Assembly (NCBI GenBank): GCA_944377315.1
Contig: CALWEM010000026.1
Span: 1-37,538, forward strand
Direction of reading: 5' to 3'
Origin: an uncultured Clostridia bacterium
Lineage (GTDB): Bacteria > Bacillota > Clostridia > Christensenellales > UBA1242
DNA length: 37,538 bases
In this document: positions 34,927-37,538 of the stretch, in pieces
How the letters are laid out: the number at the start of each line of letters is the position of its first letter
Numbering within the stretch: position 1 is the first letter of the stretch
Notes under the pieces: generated by a model
The model's input: only the letters and a program-made list of their open reading frames with translations
What the model was told of the DNA's origin: nothing
The model's database searches: none
Program-made: the position numbers and the translations under genes

Positions 34927-34955
34927 TTGATAAAAAATTTTACTTACTATATACT
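34927..34955 (+). promoter_or_regulatory. Promoter of the ABC exporter gene
   Basis: TTGATA (34927-34932), a 17-base spacer and TATACT (34950-34955). The predicted start is near 34962, 15 bases before the ATG. This is the one promoter here besides the giant gene's that lacks the TGn extension. Confidence 0.6.
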
Positions 34956-34976
34956 TAAATGGTCTAGGGAGAGGGG

Positions 34977-36755
34977 ATGAAAATTTCATCTTATTTTAAA
35001 AAGCACATTTTCATCATAATTGTGTATGTTTTAATGTATGCTATGATGACAGGGCTAAATGTTGCAGTAACGATTTTGCTTGCTGATTCTGTGGAATGCA
35101 TTACCTTTGAAGAATACGATAATGCCATAAAATATTTTTCCATCGCCATTCTTTGTCTTTTAACTAAAATCCTTTTAAACCTGTTTCATTCTTTAATATA
35201 CAATAAATATTTCGCTCTTATTGTCAGAGATATAAGCCTTGATTGTGTGAAGCAGGCGTTTAAATTAAATTCTTTAACATACCAAGATCACAAAACGGGC
35301 GAATTTACTCAAAGAATTGTTGGCGATCCAAACAGCATTATTGGAAATTTGGATTCTTTTGTTCAATACATATCTGTCATTATTTCTGCTTTGGTTGTTA
35401 TAACATATGTCTTTTTCCTAAATTGGATAATTGCTTTAATTGTTGTTGTGGTGACAATAGTTGCCATTGTGATTGATATTATTCGCGTTAAGTTAAGAAA
35501 TAAAAACAAAAATAAAGCATTGAAACTTAAAGATCAAGTTTATTCGATTGTTGACGAAGTTGTGAAAAGTGAACGAGATATCAAAACTTCAGGGTTAGAG
35601 AAAAAACTTGAAGTTACCACCAAAGAAAAATATGATAAATATATTAACCAAGACATCAAAACAGCCAAAACAAACACAATGTTAAGTATGTTGAGAGTGT
35701 TTATGACAAATATAGGAATATATGGAACGCTTCTTTTAGGCATAATCTTAATGGAAAAAGGCATTGTCACAATAGGTATTTTTATGGTTATATATTCATA
35801 TAACGGCACCATTCGCTCTTTCCCAACATATTTGAGCAGTGTGCTGAATGTTTTTAGCGATATCAAAATTTACACCAGAAGAATTAAGCAATTGTTCGAT
35901 GAAGAAGAATTTGTGACAGAAAAGTTTGGAAATATAAGACTTGAAAATGTGAAAGGTCAAATCAAATTCGATAATGTTGGATTTAAGTATAAAGTTTATG
36001 ATTATAAACGCGATGAGAAAACTGACAAACTTGAAAAAATCTTGAAAAGTGAGAATGAAGTTCTGAAAAACTTAAGTTTTGAAATTGAACCAAACACGAC
36101 TGTTGCCTTTGTCGGAAGAAGCGGAAGTGGCAAATCGACAATTCTTTCGCTTATGGCAAAGATGTTGGAAGCGGATGTTGGAAAAGTTTTGATTGATGGA
36201 GTTGACATCAAAGATTTGGACAAAGAAACTTTGAGAAAATCAATTTCGCTTGTGAATCAATTTCCTTACATTTTTGATATGAGCATAAAAGAAAACTTGC
36301 TTCTTGCAAAAGAGGATGCGACTGATGAAGAGATTAATAATGCCATAAAAGATTCCTATCTTGATGAGTTCATTAAAACATTGCCGGAAGGTCTTGACAC
36401 AATTGTGGGAGAAAGCGGAATCAAACTTTCAGGTGGACAAAGACAACGCCTTGCGATTGCAAGAGCACTTTTGAGAAAATCAAGTATAATTATTTTTGAT
36501 GAAAGCACCAGTTCTCTCGATAATTTTGCACAGGAACATATCAAAAAATGTATTGACGGACTCAAAGGTAAGAGTACAATTGTGATTGTGGCTCATCGTC
36601 TTTCCACAATCAAGAATGTTGACAAAATTTACTTTTTGGAAGAAGGCAAGATTTCTGATATCGGCTCTTTTGATGCGTTATATAAATCCAACAAAGATTT
36701 TAAAGATATGTTCACACTGGAAAATTTGCAGAATAATTTGCAATCAGAAGGCTAA
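34977..36755 (+). CDS. ABC exporter half-transporter (MsbA/Lmr-like)
   Basis: The 592-residue fused protein has an N-terminal membrane domain of about six helices (within about 10-285) and a C-terminal ATPase. Walker A is GRSGSGKST at 380-388, the Q-loop is in SLVNQFPYIF, the signature is LSGGQRQR at about 484, Walker B is SIIIFDEST with the D-loop SSLD, and the H-loop is VAHRLS. It should act as a homodimer, or with a partner not in this window, to export a lipid, peptide or drug. A charged insert of about 22 residues (KVYDYKRDEKTDKLEKILKS and following) sits between the aromatic A-loop strand and the next strand, longer than usual. A ribosome-binding site (AGGGAG, 34967-34972) precedes the ATG. 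No substrate gene is adjacent. Confidence 0.92.
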   Translation: MKISSYFKKHIFIIIVYVLMYAMMTGLNVAVTILLADSVECITFEEYDNAIKYFSIAILCLLTKILLNLFHSLIYNKYFALIVRDISLDCVKQAFKLNSLTYQDHKTGEFTQRIVGDPNSIIGNLDSFVQYISVIISALVVITYVFFLNWIIALIVVVVTIVAIVIDIIRVKLRNKNKNKALKLKDQVYSIVDEVVKSERDIKTSGLEKKLEVTTKEKYDKYINQDIKTAKTNTMLSMLRVFMTNIGIYGTLLLGIILMEKGIVTIGIFMVIYSYNGTIRSFPTYLSSVLNVFSDIKIYTRRIKQLFDEEEFVTEKFGNIRLENVKGQIKFDNVGFKYKVYDYKRDEKTDKLEKILKSENEVLKNLSFEIEPNTTVAFVGRSGSGKSTILSLMAKMLEADVGKVLIDGVDIKDLDKETLRKSISLVNQFPYIFDMSIKENLLLAKEDATDEEINNAIKDSYLDEFIKTLPEGLDTIVGESGIKLSGGQRQRLAIARALLRKSSIIIFDESTSSLDNFAQEHIKKCIDGLKGKSTIVIVAHRLSTIKNVDKIYFLEEGKISDIGSFDALYKSNKDFKDMFTLENLQNNLQSEG

Positions 36756-36784
36756 AATTAAAAATATTTTATTGTCCAAAAATG

Positions 36785-36813
36785 TTGCAAAATGATTCAT
36801 AATATGTTACAAT
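36785..36813 (+). promoter_or_regulatory. Promoter of the last gene
   Basis: TTGCAA (36785-36790), a 17-base spacer and TACAAT (36808-36813) preceded by TGT. The predicted start is near 36820, leaving an unusually long leader of about 99 bases. Confidence 0.6.
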
Positions 36814-36819
36814 AATTCT

Positions 36820-36918
36820 ATAAAAAGTGGAGTAATTTATAAAATTTTATAATTTTTTCACTTTTTAATCATTTTATTTTTATAAAGTGAAAAATATAAA
36901 GGAAAAGGAGACTAAAAA
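36820..36918 (+). promoter_or_regulatory. Structured 5' leader with competing hairpins
   Basis: AAAAAGTG (36822-36829) can pair with CACTTTTT (36859-36866). The same middle segment can instead pair, as TTTTTCACTTT (36854-36864), with AAAGTGAAAAA (36884-36894). The first pairing encloses a perfect palindrome TTATAAAATTTTATAA (36837-36852) and is followed by a T-rich stretch. The layout resembles a terminator/antiterminator switch, but the stems are AT-rich and weak. AAGGAG at 36905-36910 is the ribosome-binding site. Confidence 0.45.
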
Positions 36919-37485
36919 ATGGCAACAAAAACATTAAAATTGACATCATTAAATCCAGCTGAATACCCTGACATTGAAATCGAGTGTGAAGTGATTGATG
37001 ATATGAAGGCTTATGCCGAAGCGCTTATTGAATATCAAAAAACACAAGGTGTTAAAGTTGAAAGTGCAAAAAAAACCGCCAAGGTTTCTGCAAGATTAGG
37101 TAAAATTGGAGAAGAAGTTGACACCAGACCAAGAGTTAGGAGAGATGGCAAGGTATATGTTATCGGCGAAACAAAAGGTAAAGTGAAAGTCGAAGGGAGT
37201 ATGATAGTTCAAAATCCAGATGGTGAAGAATATATTGTTAAACCTGATAAGTTTGATGCTAAATACAAACCAACTGAAACACCAGGAGTTTATGAACCAA
37301 AAGACCAACCAATCAAATGTATTCCAATAACAAAAGATATAACTTTCTTGGCTCCTTGGGGAGAAGAAATGTATGGCGTTAAGGGTGCAGTTTTGAATGT
37401 TTCAAATTTAGATGATATTTATGCAATTCAAAATGAAGCGTTTGAAAAAACTTATACATTTGTTGAGCCAGAAAAAATCAAATAG
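36919..37485 (+). CDS. Unknown 188-residue protein, possibly PGDYG-like
   Basis: The soluble protein has no signal peptide. Residues 1-65 form a helical, lysine-rich part (MATKTLKLTSLNPAEYPDIE, MKAYAEALIEYQKTQ). From about 95 it has a beta-rich domain with MIVQNPDGEEYIVKPDKFDAKYKP in two halves, GVYEPKDQPI, ITFLAPWGEEMYGVKGAVLNV and DDIYAIQNEAFEKTY. The D-G-E-x-Y-x-V...F...Y pattern recalls PGDYG-type domains, from memory only. It is a single-gene transcript with its own promoter, a long leader and a strong terminator. Function unknown. Confidence 0.82.
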   Translation: MATKTLKLTSLNPAEYPDIEIECEVIDDMKAYAEALIEYQKTQGVKVESAKKTAKVSARLGKIGEEVDTRPRVRRDGKVYVIGETKGKVKVEGSMIVQNPDGEEYIVKPDKFDAKYKPTETPGVYEPKDQPIKCIPITKDITFLAPWGEEMYGVKGAVLNVSNLDDIYAIQNEAFEKTYTFVEPEKIK

Positions 37486-37493
37486 CATAATAA

Positions 37494-37529
37494 AAAACAC
37501 ATACAAAGTTTGTATGTGTTTTACTTTTA
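37494..37529 (+). terminator. Strong intrinsic terminator after the last gene
   Basis: AAAACACATACAAA (37494-37507) is perfectly complementary to TTTGTATGTGTTTT (37509-37522). With the inner bases open as a loop it gives an 11-base stem, followed by ACTTTTA. Confidence 0.85.
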
Positions 37530-37538
37530 TGAAAAACA

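Overview
This window looks like a chromosome segment of an AT-rich, endospore-forming member of the Bacillota, probably an uncultured gut Clostridia-like lineage. The support is a SpoIIQ-like LytM protein next to SpoIIID, strong Shine-Dalgarno sites, lipoprotein signal peptides and class II aldolase. The exact taxon is a guess. No rRNA, tRNA, CRISPR array or transposase was seen.

Region 1 (1-2060) holds the end of an unknown membrane protein, a small exported protein with six cysteines, spoIIQ, acyl carrier protein and spoIIID. spoIIQ and spoIIID are part of the mother-cell/forespore programme.

Region 2 (2249-24479) is dominated by one gene of about 22.1 kb. It has a perfect consensus promoter and encodes a lipoprotein of 7,375 residues (roughly 0.8 MDa). 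The protein has a signal peptide with lipobox, Ig-like beta-rich domains, six cassettes of GLUG-type repeats, a long beta-rich stretch, a glycine/asparagine-rich segment, and a hydrophobic hairpin close to the C terminus. Its function is unknown; a cell-surface fibre or adhesin is the simplest inference. This is the standout object of the window.

Region 3 (24496-31444) is a DNA-repair neighbourhood. It contains a RadC-like JAB-domain gene sitting 16 bases after the giant gene and closed by a terminator, two paralogous small proteins with a winged-helix-like N terminus and a C-terminal membrane helix, uvrB, a 135-residue unknown and uvrA. The promoters of uvrA and uvrB place the start site on or beside the ATG, so both mRNAs are probably leaderless.

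Region 4 (31518-37538) holds walJ, a convergent small lipoprotein behind a bidirectional terminator, class II fructose-bisphosphate aldolase with a second RadC paralogue, an ABC exporter with its own promoter, and a 188-residue unknown with a structured 5' leader and a strong terminator.

The intergenic regions carry a recurrent AT-only composite hairpin (three clear copies) and, behind uvrA, A-tracts phased at exactly 10 bases. Most promoters recognised are of the extended -10 type (TGn-TATAAT).
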